A stretch of DNA of 64,000 nucleotides from Sulfuricella sp035530375 (GTDB lineage Bacteria > Pseudomonadota > Gammaproteobacteria > Burkholderiales > Sulfuricellaceae), in assembly GCA_035530375.1 (NCBI GenBank), contig DATKUY010000038.1:1-64000 (forward strand), written 5' to 3'. Positions 1-8,395 of the stretch are shown here, piece by piece. Below the pieces are notes generated by a model that worked only from the letters and a program-made list of their open reading frames with translations, made no database searches and was not told where the DNA came from. A program made the position numbers and the translations under genes. Numbering within the stretch: the stretch's first letter is position 1; each line of letters opens with the position of its first letter.

Positions 1-46
1 TTTGGTCTCCGATGAAATGATTATTATGTTGTTAAGCTGTTTTTTT

Positions 47-274
47 TTACTTTTTCTTCATGTAGAACTGGTATTTCCCGCCCTCCTGGGTAGAGGAAAG
101 TAGTTCGTTGCCAGTCTGCTTGGCGAATGCTTGCATGTCCTTGACGGAGCCAGGGTCGGTTGCAATCACCTTCAGCACTTGGCCGGCGGCCAATTCAGCA
201 AGCGCTTTCTTGGTGCGCAGGATAGGCAAAGGGCAGTTCAGGCCGCTGGCGTCCAGTTCTTTATCAAAATTCAT
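47..274 (-). CDS. tusA: TusA-family sulfur carrier protein
   Basis: A 75-residue protein with the TusA signature near the N-terminus (ASGLNCPLPILRTKKAL); the Cys of the CPxP motif carries persulfide sulfur. Length and the beta-alpha layout fit TusA/SirA. In sulfur oxidisers TusA passes sulfane sulfur between rhodanese, DsrE-type proteins and the sHdr or Dsr pathway; in other bacteria it serves 2-thiouridine synthesis. The next gene on the same strand is a rhodanese, which supports a sulfur-relay role, and mnmA, a TusA client in thiolation, lies about 13 kb away. An AAGGAG sits 7 bases before the ATG. Which pathway it serves cannot be told from sequence. Confidence 0.93.
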   Translation of the reverse strand: MNFDKELDASGLNCPLPILRTKKALAELAAGQVLKVIATDPGSVKDMQAFAKQTGNELLSSTQEGGKYQFYMKKK

Positions 275-370
275 TTGTTCAATCTCCTTGTGTGAGGTTT
301 AAGTGAAAAAGAGATTTTATAATATAGTTATGGACAGATTGCAACTGCCGCGGCAATGTCCTGATAAAAA

Positions 371-697
371 TCAGGCCACCTTGGCGAGCGACAGACCGGA
401 TTGCATCCATGCCATGATGCCACCCTGCAAGTTATACACGTTGTCGTGCCCCCTGGCCGCCATGAAGGCGCAAGCCTGTGCCGAACGTGCGCCGGAGCGG
501 CAATAGAAGACCGTGTGAGTGTTTTTATCGAGTTCGTCGGCCTTGATCGGCAACAAATGCAACGGCAGGTGTTGCGCGCCTTCGATCACGCCGTAGGCAA
601 CTTCGTTGTCGCCGCGCACGTCCACCAGGGCGAACTTTTTTTTCTCGCTCAGCAGGGAATGCAACCCGTGTACGTCAATTTCATTAATACCAAACAT
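371..697 (-). CDS. Single-domain rhodanese-like sulfurtransferase
   Basis: A 108-residue single rhodanese domain. The active-site loop reads CRSGARS, with the Cys positioned to form a persulfide, preceded by a beta strand (TVFYC) and followed by the typical C-terminal NLQGGIMAW segment. There is no signal peptide, so it should be cytoplasmic, like GlpE/PspE-type single-domain enzymes. It lies about 100 bases upstream of tusA on the same strand, consistent with a rhodanese-TusA sulfur relay in which rhodanese loads TusA. An AAAGGA precedes the start. The physiological donor (thiosulfate, glutathione persulfide) is not readable from sequence. Confidence 0.9.
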   Translation of the reverse strand: MFGINEIDVHGLHSLLSEKKKFALVDVRGDNEVAYGVIEGAQHLPLHLLPIKADELDKNTHTVFYCRSGARSAQACAFMAARGHDNVYNLQGGIMAWMQSGLSLAKVA

Positions 698-801
698 AGC
701 TTCGTTTTATCCTTTATCAAGAAAACAGCAACAAATTCATGATTTGCTAATATACCAAAAACGGTCGTTTCGCAAAAGACGCATCCGGCCAATTTTCCTT
801 C

Positions 802-1067
802 AGGGCACCTCTAAAAATTCAGGGCCCGCCCAAATGCCCGACAAGTGGCCACCGATCAGCCACCAGTTCTTGTACCCTTAAATAATAGGGTGAAAGCCCA
901 TGCGGAACCGTATGCAAGGTGCGGGAAATTTCACCGCGCCGCATATGGTTGATATGCTAAACGTAGCGCGGCATAACCAGCCACTTGGTTGCCGTTTTTT
1001 GGCGGCCTGGTGGAATGGCTAGTAGTTCCGTCAGTTGGGATGAAATCTGAATTTTTAGAGATGTCCT
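802..1067. mobile_element. MITE-like element with 21-bp terminal inverted repeats
   Basis: Two 21-base ends, 802-822 (AGGGCACCTCTAAAAATTCAG) and 1047-1067 (its reverse complement with two mismatches), bound a 266-bp segment without a plausible ORF. The interior has further short self-complementary stretches, for example around GCGCCGC/GTAGCGC. This is the architecture of a miniature inverted-repeat transposable element; the ends recall IS5-type insertion sequences, but I cannot confirm the family. No clear target-site duplication is visible. The element accounts for most of the 389-bp gap between the rhodanese gene and moaC; the remainder is AT-rich upstream sequence plus a short ctat-rich tandem stretch just beyond the moaC stop. 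Confidence 0.6.
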
Positions 1068-1086
1068 TGCTATCTATCTATTCTAT

Positions 1087-1566
1087 CTATTCTATCGCAA
1101 CCCAGTGCCCCGACTTTCCCCCCTGCTTTTCCAGCAACCGGATGCTGTCCATGCGCATACCACGGTCAACGGCCTTGCACATATCGTAGATGGTCAACAG
1201 CCCGATGCTCGCCGCCGTCAGCGCTTCCATCTCGACGCCTGTACGCCCCAGCGTTTCCGCCGTAACAATGCACTCGATCGCCGTTTGAAGTTCATCCACT
1301 TTGAACTCGACACTGACTTTGGTGAGCGCGAGCGGGTGGCACAGAGGGATTAATTCGGAGGTACGCTTCGAAGCCTGGATTGCGGCGATGCGGGCGACCC
1401 CGAGCACGTCGCCTTTTTTTGCCCCCCCCTCCAGAATCAACTTCAAGGTGGCTGGCTGCATGATAATTTTTCCGGCTGCGCGGGCAATGCGACGGGTTTC
1501 CGCCTTCTCCGCCACGCCCACCATGTGCGCTTGACCGGACTCGTCAAAATGGGTAAATCCGCTCAT
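1087..1566 (-). CDS. moaC: Cyclic pyranopterin monophosphate synthase MoaC
   Basis: MoaC converts the MoaA product (3',8-cyclo-GTP) to cyclic pyranopterin monophosphate in molybdenum-cofactor synthesis. Family segments visible: THFDESGQAHMVGV at the N-terminus, AAIQASKRTSELIPLCHPL in the middle, and the active-site end TGVEMEALTAASIGLLTIYDMCKAVDRGM. The open frame extends 15 codons further upstream, but homologues begin at MSGFTHFD, so I place the start at 1566, giving 159 residues, the normal length. No other moa genes are in the window. It is transcribed divergently from the downstream protease gene across only about 50 bases. Confidence 0.96.
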   Translation of the reverse strand: MSGFTHFDESGQAHMVGVAEKAETRRIARAAGKIIMQPATLKLILEGGAKKGDVLGVARIAAIQASKRTSELIPLCHPLALTKVSVEFKVDELQTAIECIVTAETLGRTGVEMEALTAASIGLLTIYDMCKAVDRGMRMDSIRLLEKQGGKSGHWVAIE

Positions 1567-1617
1567 TTCTAATACCTGAATAATGAACTTATATTTTAAA
1601 ACGATTATCATAGCACC

Positions 1618-3048
1618 ATGAATTTACGCTACCTAATTCTGCTCATCCCGCTGCTTGCCGTGCCGTGCGCGCCGGCAGATGGTCTGCCCGACCTCGGCGA
1701 CGCATCGCAAAGCGCGCTTTCTCCGCAGGCGGAGCGCCGCCTCGGCGAAACCATCATGTATGACATCCGCCGCGACCGCAGCATGGTGGACGATGCCGAA
1801 CTGACCGATTACCTCAACAACCTCGGCTACCGGTTAGTGGCGGCCAGCCAGGGTAATCTTCAGGATTTTGAGTTCTTCGTGCTGCGCGACGATACCCTGA
1901 ACGCCTTCGCCTTGCCGGGCGGTTTCATCGGCGTGCACACCGGGCTGATCCTTGCGGCGCAAAGCGAGTCCGAACTCGCCGCCGTACTCGGCCACGAAAT
2001 TGCCCACGTCACGCAGCATCACCTGGCACGAATGATCGCCAAGCAAGAGCAAAGCATGGTCACTTCGCTCGCCTCCCTGGCGGTGGCGATCCTGGCTGCG
2101 CGCTCCAACCCGCAAGTGGCCAACGCCGCCATGGCAACGGCGCAAGCGAGCTCGATCCAGACCCAGCTCAGCTTCACTCGCGAAAATGAACGCGAAGCAG
2201 ACCGTCTGGGCCTGCAGACTTTATCCCGGGCAGGATTCGACCCGCGCGCGGCGGCTTCATTTTTCGAACGGATGCAGAAAGCCACCCGCATTTATGAAAA
2301 TAATGCGCCGGAATATTTGCGCACCCACCCGATCACCAGCGAGCGCATCGCCGATATCCAGAACCGCCTGGAAAGCCTGCCTTACCATCAAGTGCCGGAC
2401 AGCCTTGAGTTCCAGTTGATACGCGCCAAGCTACGCGCCGAAGAGGGAACGCCACAGCAGGCAACGACCTATTTCGAGAGCGCCCTGAGCGAGAAAAAAT
2501 ACAACAGCGAAGCCGCCGCCCGCTACGGTTTGACGTACGCTTTGCTACGAGCCAAAGAATATGCGCGCGCCGAACAGGAACTGGCGCGATTGCGCAAGAC
2601 CGCCGCGCCCAATGCAATTATCGAAAACCTTGCTGTACGCATCAAGCTTGCAAGCGGCCCGGAAAGCGCCGCCCTTGCCCAGTACCAGGCAACCCTGAAA
2701 AACTTTCCTGACCACCGTGCGCTGGTGTACGGTTATGCTGAAGCGTTGCTGCAAAACCATCAGAGCGGCGACGCACTGAAACTGGTCTCCAACCGGTTGC
2801 GCCGCTTTCCAAACGATGGGCGGCTCTACGAACTGCAAGCGCAAGGCTACGCTATGCAGGGCAAGAAACTGCTTTCGTACCAGGCGCAGGCTGAAGCCTA
2901 TACCCGTCAAGGCAATCTGGTCGCTGCAATCGAGCAGTTGCAGTATGGTTTGAAAGCGGGTGATGGCGATTTCTACCAGCTCTCCATGGTTGAAGCGCGG
3001 CTCAAGGCGTTGCGCGCAGAACATGCCGAGCTGGACAAGAAGCCCTGA
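1618..3048 (+). CDS. M48-family periplasmic metalloprotease with TPR domain (BepA-like)
   Basis: A 476-residue protein with a Sec signal peptide (about residues 1-20), an M48 zinc-protease domain with HEIAH at about 126-130 and the third ligand Glu in NEREADRLG (about 193), and a C-terminal half of tetratricopeptide-like helices (about 265-465). This matches BepA (YfgC), the periplasmic chaperone/protease that helps LptD and BamA substrates mature at the outer membrane and degrades stalled ones. The His in RTHPITSERI is conserved in BepA. Length agrees with E. coli BepA (487). It stands alone, divergent from moaC. Confidence 0.9.
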   Translation: MNLRYLILLIPLLAVPCAPADGLPDLGDASQSALSPQAERRLGETIMYDIRRDRSMVDDAELTDYLNNLGYRLVAASQGNLQDFEFFVLRDDTLNAFALPGGFIGVHTGLILAAQSESELAAVLGHEIAHVTQHHLARMIAKQEQSMVTSLASLAVAILAARSNPQVANAAMATAQASSIQTQLSFTRENEREADRLGLQTLSRAGFDPRAAASFFERMQKATRIYENNAPEYLRTHPITSERIADIQNRLESLPYHQVPDSLEFQLIRAKLRAEEGTPQQATTYFESALSEKKYNSEAAARYGLTYALLRAKEYARAEQELARLRKTAAPNAIIENLAVRIKLASGPESAALAQYQATLKNFPDHRALVYGYAEALLQNHQSGDALKLVSNRLRRFPNDGRLYELQAQGYAMQGKKLLSYQAQAEAYTRQGNLVAAIEQLQYGLKAGDGDFYQLSMVEARLKALRAEHAELDKKP

Positions 3049-3176
3049 GAAGCTGTCCCGAAAGGTTAGGCGGGATCAGGCGTGATGCGGCCTCTGACGC
3101 TCGACCATTTTTTTCAAAGGTACTTGAAAAATTCACCGTCAGCGTCAAAATGTAGCTGTATGCTTAAGGGAAAAGA

Positions 3177-3485
3177 ATGGGTAGCAAGCGTCAAGAAACT
3201 CCGGTTCTGGAAGCGGTAAAAAGCCGGCCGAAATCCCCGCCGCTGTTCAAGGTGGTGCTGCTGAACGATGACTTTACCCCGATGGATTTTGTCATCGACG
3301 TGCTGCAGCAGTTTTTTTCCAAAACCCGAGAACAGGCGACGGGAATTATGCTCAAAGTACATACGGAAGGCGCCGGACTATGCGGGGTATACCCTAAGGA
3401 TATCGCCGCAACCAAGGTGGAACAGGTCGTGGCATTCGCCCGACAGCATCAGCATCCGCTGCAATGCGTGATGGAGGAGAATTGA
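3177..3485 (+). CDS. clpS: ATP-dependent Clp protease adaptor ClpS
   Basis: ClpS delivers N-end-rule substrates to ClpA. The 102-residue protein has the short disordered N-terminal arm, the binding-pocket motif LLNDDFTPMDFVIDVLQQFF, the conserved VHTEGAGLCGVY and the terminal LQCVMEEN. It is followed one base after its stop by clpA, the standard clpS-clpA operon. The 128-bp stretch upstream of it carries no gene and should contain the promoter. Confidence 0.97.
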   Translation: MGSKRQETPVLEAVKSRPKSPPLFKVVLLNDDFTPMDFVIDVLQQFFSKTREQATGIMLKVHTEGAGLCGVYPKDIAATKVEQVVAFARQHQHPLQCVMEEN

Positions 3486-3486
3486 A

Positions 3487-5751
3487 ATGATCGCACAGGA
3501 ACTTGAAGTCTCACTGCATATGGCCTTTATGGATGCACGCCAGAAGCGCCACGAATTCATCACCGTGGAGCATCTGCTGCTGGCCATGCTGGACAACCCC
3601 AGCGCAGCCAAGGTACTGCACGCCTGTGCCGCCAACCTCGACGATCTGCGCAAAGCCCTTGCCGACTTCGTTACCACCCAGACCCCCAGCGTAGACGGGT
3701 CGGAAGAAGTGGACACGCAACCTACGCTGGGCTTCCAGCGCGTGATCCAGCGCGCCATCCTGCACGTACAATCCTCCGGCAGGAAGGAGGTTACCGGCGC
3801 CAACGTGCTGGTGGCGATTTTCGGCGAGAAGGACTCGCATGCGGTGTATTTTCTCACCCAGCAAGGTATTTCCCGCTTTGACGTGGTGAACTACATCTCC
3901 CATGGCATCAGCAAGGTGCCGGAAAATAATACAGCGCGGCCCGATGCGGAACAGGAGACAGAGCAGGAAAGCACTCCCGCCGGCGCGCTGGAGAATTTCA
4001 CCCTGAATCTCAACACCCAGGCTCTGGCCGGCAAGATCGACCCGCTCATCGGGCGCGAACTGGAACTGGAACGAACCATCCAGACCCTGTGCCGCCGCCG
4101 CAAAAACAATCCGCTGCTGGTCGGAGAAGCCGGCGTGGGCAAAACCGCCATCGCCGAAGGTCTGGCGCGGCGCATCGTCGAGGGCGAGGTACCCGAGGTG
4201 CTGGCCGAGAGCACGGTTTATTCGCTCGACATGGGCGCGCTGCTGGCAGGTACGAAATACCGGGGCGACTTCGAGCAGCGGCTCAAGGCGGTGCTGAAAC
4301 AACTCACCGAAGACCCGCATGCCATTCTGTTCATCGACGAGATCCATACCCTGATCGGAGCCGGCGCGGCGTCCGGCGGCACGCTCGACGCTTCGAACCT
4401 GCTGAAACCGGCCTTGAGTTCGGGTCTGCTGCGCTGCATCGGCGCCACCACATTCAACGAATATCGCGGTATTTTCGAAAAAGACCATGCCCTGTCGCGA
4501 CGTTTCCAGAAAATCGACGTGCCCGAACCCTCGGTGGAAGAAACCATCGCCATCCTGCGCGGCCTGAAGTCGCGTTTCGAGTCCCACCACGGCGTCAAGT
4601 ACACCACCGCCGCATTGACCACTGCGGCCGAGCTTTCTGCGCGCTACATCAACGACCGCCACCTGCCGGACAAGGCCATCGACGTGATCGACGAGGCAGG
4701 TGCTGCGCAGCGCATCCTGCCGAAATCGAAACAGAAAAAGACCATCTCCAACAAGGAGATCGAGGATATCGTCGCAAAGATTGCGCGCATTCCGCCGAAA
4801 AATATTTCCAGCGACGACCGCACTGCCCTCAAGACTCTCGACCGCGACCTGAAATCCGTGGTGTTCGGCCAGGACAAGGCCATCGAGGCGCTTGCGACCG
4901 CCATCAAGATGGCACGTAGCGGCCTTGGCAACCCGCAAAAACCCATCGGTTCCTTCCTGTTCTCCGGCCCTACCGGTGTCGGCAAAACCGAGGTGGCAAA
5001 GCAATTAGCCTATACACTCGGCATCGAGCTGATCCGCTTCGACATGTCCGAGTATATGGAGCGGCATGCAGTATCGCGACTGATCGGTGCGCCGCCCGGC
5101 TATGTGGGCTTTGAACAAGGTGGGTTGCTCACCGAGGCAATCACCAAGCATCCTTACTCGGTGCTGCTGCTCGATGAAATCGAGAAAGCACATCCCGACA
5201 TTTTCAATATCCTGCTGCAAGTGATGGACCACGGCGCACTCACTGACAATAATGGCCGCAAGGCGGACTTCCGCAACGTGATTATCGTCATGACCACCAA
5301 TGCCGGGGCGGAATCGCTGACCAAGTCGGGGATGGGCTTTACCACCGCACAAAAGCCCGGCGACGAAATGGTGGAAATCAAACGGCTGTTCAGCCCCGAG
5401 TTCAGAAACCGGCTCGATGGCACCATCTCCTTCTCGCCGCTGAATCATGAAGTCATCCTGCGCGTGGTGGACAAGTTCCTGATGCAACTGGAGGAGCAGT
5501 TGCACGAGAAGAAAGTGGAGGCGATTTTTACCGATGCGCTGAAAGATTATCTTGCCAAGCACGGTTTCGACCCGGCCATGGGCGCACGACCGATGGCGCG
5601 ACTGATTCAGGACACCATCCGCAGGGCGCTGGCGGATGAACTGCTATTCGGCCGTCTGGCCAGCGGAGGCAAGGTGGTGGTGGATATCGACAAGGACGAG
5701 AAGGTGTTGCTCGAATTCGCTGAAAAAAAGGAAAGCACGGTTAGCGCCTGA
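3487..5751 (+). CDS. clpA: ATP-dependent Clp protease ATP-binding subunit ClpA
   Basis: AAA+ unfoldase that feeds substrates to the ClpP peptidase. At 754 residues it is full length: N-terminal ClpS-binding repeat domain (1-150), first AAA module with Walker A GEAGVGKT (about 209-216) and Walker B ILFIDEIH, second AAA module with Walker A GPTGVGKT (about 495-502) and LLLDEIEKAHPD, and a C-terminal D2-small domain with GARPMARLIQ. There is no ClpB-type middle coiled coil, which distinguishes it from ClpB. It starts one base after clpS, implying translational coupling, and a strong intrinsic terminator follows. clpP is not in the window. Confidence 0.98.
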   Translation: MIAQELEVSLHMAFMDARQKRHEFITVEHLLLAMLDNPSAAKVLHACAANLDDLRKALADFVTTQTPSVDGSEEVDTQPTLGFQRVIQRAILHVQSSGRKEVTGANVLVAIFGEKDSHAVYFLTQQGISRFDVVNYISHGISKVPENNTARPDAEQETEQESTPAGALENFTLNLNTQALAGKIDPLIGRELELERTIQTLCRRRKNNPLLVGEAGVGKTAIAEGLARRIVEGEVPEVLAESTVYSLDMGALLAGTKYRGDFEQRLKAVLKQLTEDPHAILFIDEIHTLIGAGAASGGTLDASNLLKPALSSGLLRCIGATTFNEYRGIFEKDHALSRRFQKIDVPEPSVEETIAILRGLKSRFESHHGVKYTTAALTTAAELSARYINDRHLPDKAIDVIDEAGAAQRILPKSKQKKTISNKEIEDIVAKIARIPPKNISSDDRTALKTLDRDLKSVVFGQDKAIEALATAIKMARSGLGNPQKPIGSFLFSGPTGVGKTEVAKQLAYTLGIELIRFDMSEYMERHAVSRLIGAPPGYVGFEQGGLLTEAITKHPYSVLLLDEIEKAHPDIFNILLQVMDHGALTDNNGRKADFRNVIIVMTTNAGAESLTKSGMGFTTAQKPGDEMVEIKRLFSPEFRNRLDGTISFSPLNHEVILRVVDKFLMQLEEQLHEKKVEAIFTDALKDYLAKHGFDPAMGARPMARLIQDTIRRALADELLFGRLASGGKVVVDIDKDEKVLLEFAEKKESTVSA

Positions 5752-5775
5752 GAAACGCAGCCACGATCAGGCATG

Positions 5776-5806
5776 AAAATGGCGCAAAATATTGCGCCAT
5801 TTTTTT
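5776..5806 (+). terminator. Intrinsic terminator of clpS-clpA
   Basis: A 12-bp perfect stem (AAAATGGCGCAA / TTGCGCCATTTT) with a 4-base loop followed by a T run, 25 bases after the clpA stop. The A-rich 5' side also lets it work for the converging gene on the other strand. Confidence 0.9.
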
Positions 5807-5858
5807 AACCCCTGAAACGGGGACCAACTGCCATCCCGGACAATTGTCGAATAAAGTC

Positions 5859-6068
5859 TTACTTCTTGTCTTGCTTCGAGCAGAAATTCAAACCGAGCAG
5901 AGCGTAGGCCGGGCACCAGCTTATCAATCCGGTGGCCAGTGGAATGATGCCGATCAGGCCCCATAGCCACAAACCGCTTTCACTTTTGAGTATGAACGTC
6001 AGGGCCAACAGCACGATTCCCACCACGATGCGCAATACCCTGTCAATTCGACACACATTTGCTTTCAT
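5859..6068 (-). CDS. Small DUF2892 (YgaP-type) inner-membrane protein
   Basis: A 69-residue membrane protein with two hydrophobic segments (about 14-28 and 34-52) separated by a short turn, starting with a basic NVCRIDRVLRI segment; this is the DUF2892 pattern, also found as the membrane domain of the rhodanese YgaP. Cysteines in WCPAYALLG and LNFCSK are typical of the family. Free-standing DUF2892 proteins often accompany sulfur-transfer genes, but their function is unknown. I chose the second ATG (6068) because GGAGGAG lies 6 bases before it; the first ATG abuts that site. Confidence 0.8.
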   Translation of the reverse strand: MKANVCRIDRVLRIVVGIVLLALTFILKSESGLWLWGLIGIIPLATGLISWCPAYALLGLNFCSKQDKK

Positions 6069-6143
6069 CTTCATCTCCTCCGGTCAATAAATGTTTCGAA
6101 GCTTTATTCTAGACCATACAATTCCGGATGTATGTGACTTTGG

Positions 6144-6818
6144 TTACATTCGCAATGAAGCTTGCGCGACAGCACGCAAGGCTGCGACATCGAGAACCTG
6201 TATCTGCTCGCGTCTCAATGCGACCAGGCCCTGATCCTCAAAACTCTTCAATAGCCTGCTGATGATCTCGCGCACGCTACCCAACTCATCCGCCAGATTC
6301 TGGTGGGTGGCGTTGACGGTTTCCCCTTTTGCCAGCAAGTGCGCCGCCAGCCGCTGATCGAGCTTGCGGAATGCGACCTCCTCAACCAACTGCATCAGTT
6401 CGGCGAGGCGCTCGCCGAACAACCTGAAAATGACGGCGCGAAAAGGCGAATGTTGCTCGATCAGTTGGGAGAACAGCGGTCGCGGCACCACCACTGCGGC
6501 AAGATTGCTTTCCGCCACACCGCGCGCCGGGTAGGCGGCTTCGCCCAGCAGGCAGCTGCTGGTGATGATGCAGCTCTCGCCTGGTAATACGCGGTAGAGC
6601 TGCAATTCACGGCCATTCGCCCCGGCCTTGCCGACACGCACTGAACCCGACAGCAGCATGGGGAACGCCTGGCACGGGCCGCTCGACTCAAACAACACCG
6701 TCCCCGCTGGTGCCTCGACATAGGCAGCCTCCCGGTCAAAGCGCTGCCACAAAGCGGCGGGCATACCCCGCAACGCCGGAAAGAGGGCGACGAGACTATC
6801 CTTGACTGCATCATCCAT
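6144..6818 (-). CDS. Crp/Fnr-family transcriptional regulator
   Basis: A 224-residue regulator with an N-terminal cyclic-nucleotide-binding-type beta barrel (about 15-125), a long dimerisation helix (RLFGERLAELMQLVEEVAF) and a C-terminal winged helix-turn-helix (NATHQNLADELGSVREIISRLLKSFEDQGLV). Cysteines at about 49, 83 and 89 (GESCIITSSCLLG) are typical of one Crp/Fnr subgroup but are not the N-terminal four-Cys cluster of true Fnr, so an Fnr iron-sulfur cluster is not supported. The frame opens at an ATG at 6824 that overlaps the upstream regulator's stop (ATGA); the ATG at 6818 has AAGGG at better spacing. It is probably co-transcribed with the sigma54 activator. Candidate targets include the FNR-type boxes near the hydrogenase genes. 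Confidence 0.85.
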   Translation of the reverse strand: MDDAVKDSLVALFPALRGMPAALWQRFDREAAYVEAPAGTVLFESSGPCQAFPMLLSGSVRVGKAGANGRELQLYRVLPGESCIITSSCLLGEAAYPARGVAESNLAAVVVPRPLFSQLIEQHSPFRAVIFRLFGERLAELMQLVEEVAFRKLDQRLAAHLLAKGETVNATHQNLADELGSVREIISRLLKSFEDQGLVALRREQIQVLDVAALRAVAQASLRM

Positions 6819-6820
6819 GC

Positions 6821-8194
6821 TCATCCCTTGGTCGAATGAAGGGCGTAGCGGTTAAGTTTGCGATACAAGGTGCGCTCGCTGATGCCGAGGATATCCGCCA
6901 CCGTGCGCCGATGGCCGCTGTGCCTTACCAGCAGATCCTGGATATGGCGGATCTCCATTTCTTCGATGGAAAAGCCGGCGGGGCCCGCCAAGGCAACAGT
7001 CTCGGTCATTGCTGGAAGCCGCGATTCCGGTTGTGGCGATTTTTGTGGTGTTACGTCGCCCGAACTCTCGAACTGGATGTGTTTGGCGCGAATAATCCCG
7101 TTGGCTGTCAGGGCAGCCGCTTTCTGCAGCACATTGCGCAGTTCGCGCACGTTGCCGGGATAACTGTAACCCATCAGGCGGGAAATCGCGTCCGCGCCAA
7201 GCCGCGGACGCTGCTTGGCGGCGGCGCCAATGCGGGCAAGCAGCGCCTCCGCCAGCGCGGGAATGTCCTGCCGCCGCTCGCGCAGAGACGGAAGCATTAC
7301 GTCAATACCGGCAATACGGTAATAAAGATCTTCCCGAAACAACCCCTGATCGACGCGGTCCAGCAAATTTCGGTTGGTGGCGGAAACGATGCGCACATCT
7401 GCCGTCAGGCTTTCCGTGCCCCCTACCCGGCGGTATTCGCCCGTTTCCAGTACGCGCAGCAGCTTGGGCTGCATGGAAAGAGGGATTTCCCCGGCTTCAT
7501 CGAGAAACAGCGTGCCGCCATGAGCCAGTTCGAACAACCCCTGCTTGCGCCCGATACAGCCGGTAAAGGCGCCGCGCTCGTGGCCAAAAAACTCGCTCTC
7601 GAACACCGATTCCGCAATTGCCGCGCAATTCACCGCAATGTATGGACTCCCCCTTCGTTTCGAGCTCTTGTGCACGAACTCTGCAGCCAGTTCCTTGCCG
7701 ACGCCGCTTTCCCCATACAGCAGGATCGGCGCCTCGGAGTCGGCCACGCGTCCCAGTTTTTCTGCACACGCCAGGAAAGCGGGAGACTGCCCGATCATGC
7801 GCATTTCGTCACAATCCAGTTCCTCCGACGAGCCTAGCGGCAGGATCGCTTCACCCAGATACAGGCTGCCATCCATCCCGCGAATCGGATGGCCCTTGAG
7901 CCGTACCCGCTCGGGATGATCATGATTGTCATAATGAATATGCAGTACCTGACAGGGCTCTCCAGTTGCGAACACCTTCTGGTGCGGGCAAACTTCGCCG
8001 TTTTCGTGGCAGGGAACCGGCGAATGATGGGAAATCTCATAACACAAACGGCCCACAATCTCGTCCGCGCTCATGCCATACACCAGGCAATAGGCATGGT
8101 TGGCGGAAACCACGCGATAATTCGCATCGATCAGGACGAAGGGATTGTCCTGAATATTAATCAGGGATTGCAGGTCGATAGCAAGATCATTCAT
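6821..8194 (-). CDS. Sigma54-dependent transcriptional activator with N-terminal Cys-rich PAS domain
   Basis: A 457-residue enhancer-binding protein: PAS-like domain (about 8-120), AAA+ domain with Walker A GESGVGKE (161-168), the sigma54-contacting GAFTG loop (208-212), Walker B TLFLDEAGEI, and a C-terminal Fis-type helix-turn-helix (about 415-452). The PAS domain carries Cys at about 51, 62, 69 and 81 among several His (PCHENGEVCPHQ), a possible metal, cluster or persulfide-sensing site. It reads away from sqr, and the gap between them holds a consensus sigma54 promoter and palindromes, so activation of the sqr operon is the natural inference. There is no phosphoacceptor receiver domain, so sensing is probably direct. 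Confidence 0.93.
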   Translation of the reverse strand: MNDLAIDLQSLINIQDNPFVLIDANYRVVSANHAYCLVYGMSADEIVGRLCYEISHHSPVPCHENGEVCPHQKVFATGEPCQVLHIHYDNHDHPERVRLKGHPIRGMDGSLYLGEAILPLGSSEELDCDEMRMIGQSPAFLACAEKLGRVADSEAPILLYGESGVGKELAAEFVHKSSKRRGSPYIAVNCAAIAESVFESEFFGHERGAFTGCIGRKQGLFELAHGGTLFLDEAGEIPLSMQPKLLRVLETGEYRRVGGTESLTADVRIVSATNRNLLDRVDQGLFREDLYYRIAGIDVMLPSLRERRQDIPALAEALLARIGAAAKQRPRLGADAISRLMGYSYPGNVRELRNVLQKAAALTANGIIRAKHIQFESSGDVTPQKSPQPESRLPAMTETVALAGPAGFSIEEMEIRHIQDLLVRHSGHRRTVADILGISERTLYRKLNRYALHSTKG

Positions 8195-8208
8195 TTTTTC
8201 ACTTCATA

Positions 8209-8227
8209 TCATGACGATTTGTCATGA
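8209..8227. promoter_or_regulatory. Palindrome, candidate upstream activator site 1
   Basis: TCATGAC-N5-GTCATGA, a perfect 7-bp inverted repeat just upstream of the sigma54 activator gene and about 170 bp upstream of the -24 element of the sqr promoter. The distance and symmetry suit an enhancer for a Fis-type HTH dimer; it could also give autoregulation. Confidence 0.55.
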
Positions 8228-8313
8228 CACAGTATAACCGCGGCAGATCCTCGATGTAAATCATAAAGTTGCTTTCAATATACTACAACATGACAACAAA
8301 AATATACTATCAT

Positions 8314-8337
8314 TAATGTCACAATGACATGACATTA
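8314..8337. promoter_or_regulatory. Palindrome, candidate upstream activator site 2
   Basis: TAATGTCA-N8-TGACATTA, a perfect 8-bp inverted repeat about 60-80 bp upstream of the -24 element. It shares the TGACA/TGTCA core with the palindrome at 8209-8227, and another ATGACA copy lies near 8290, suggesting a common binding protein. Confidence 0.55.
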
Positions 8338-8395
8338 TGGCATATCATGAAAACGATAGCATGGCAATAAGACCTACAAACAACGACATGCATTC

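Noticed and set aside
802..1086. Possible molybdenum-cofactor or other riboswitch near moaC
   Set aside because: The structured segment lies beyond the 3' end of moaC (minus strand), not in its leader, and the inverted terminal repeats are better explained as a mobile element.
3511..5004. A 497-codon antisense frame over clpA
   Set aside because: Same reason: a codon-bias shadow of clpA without domain features or a ribosome site.
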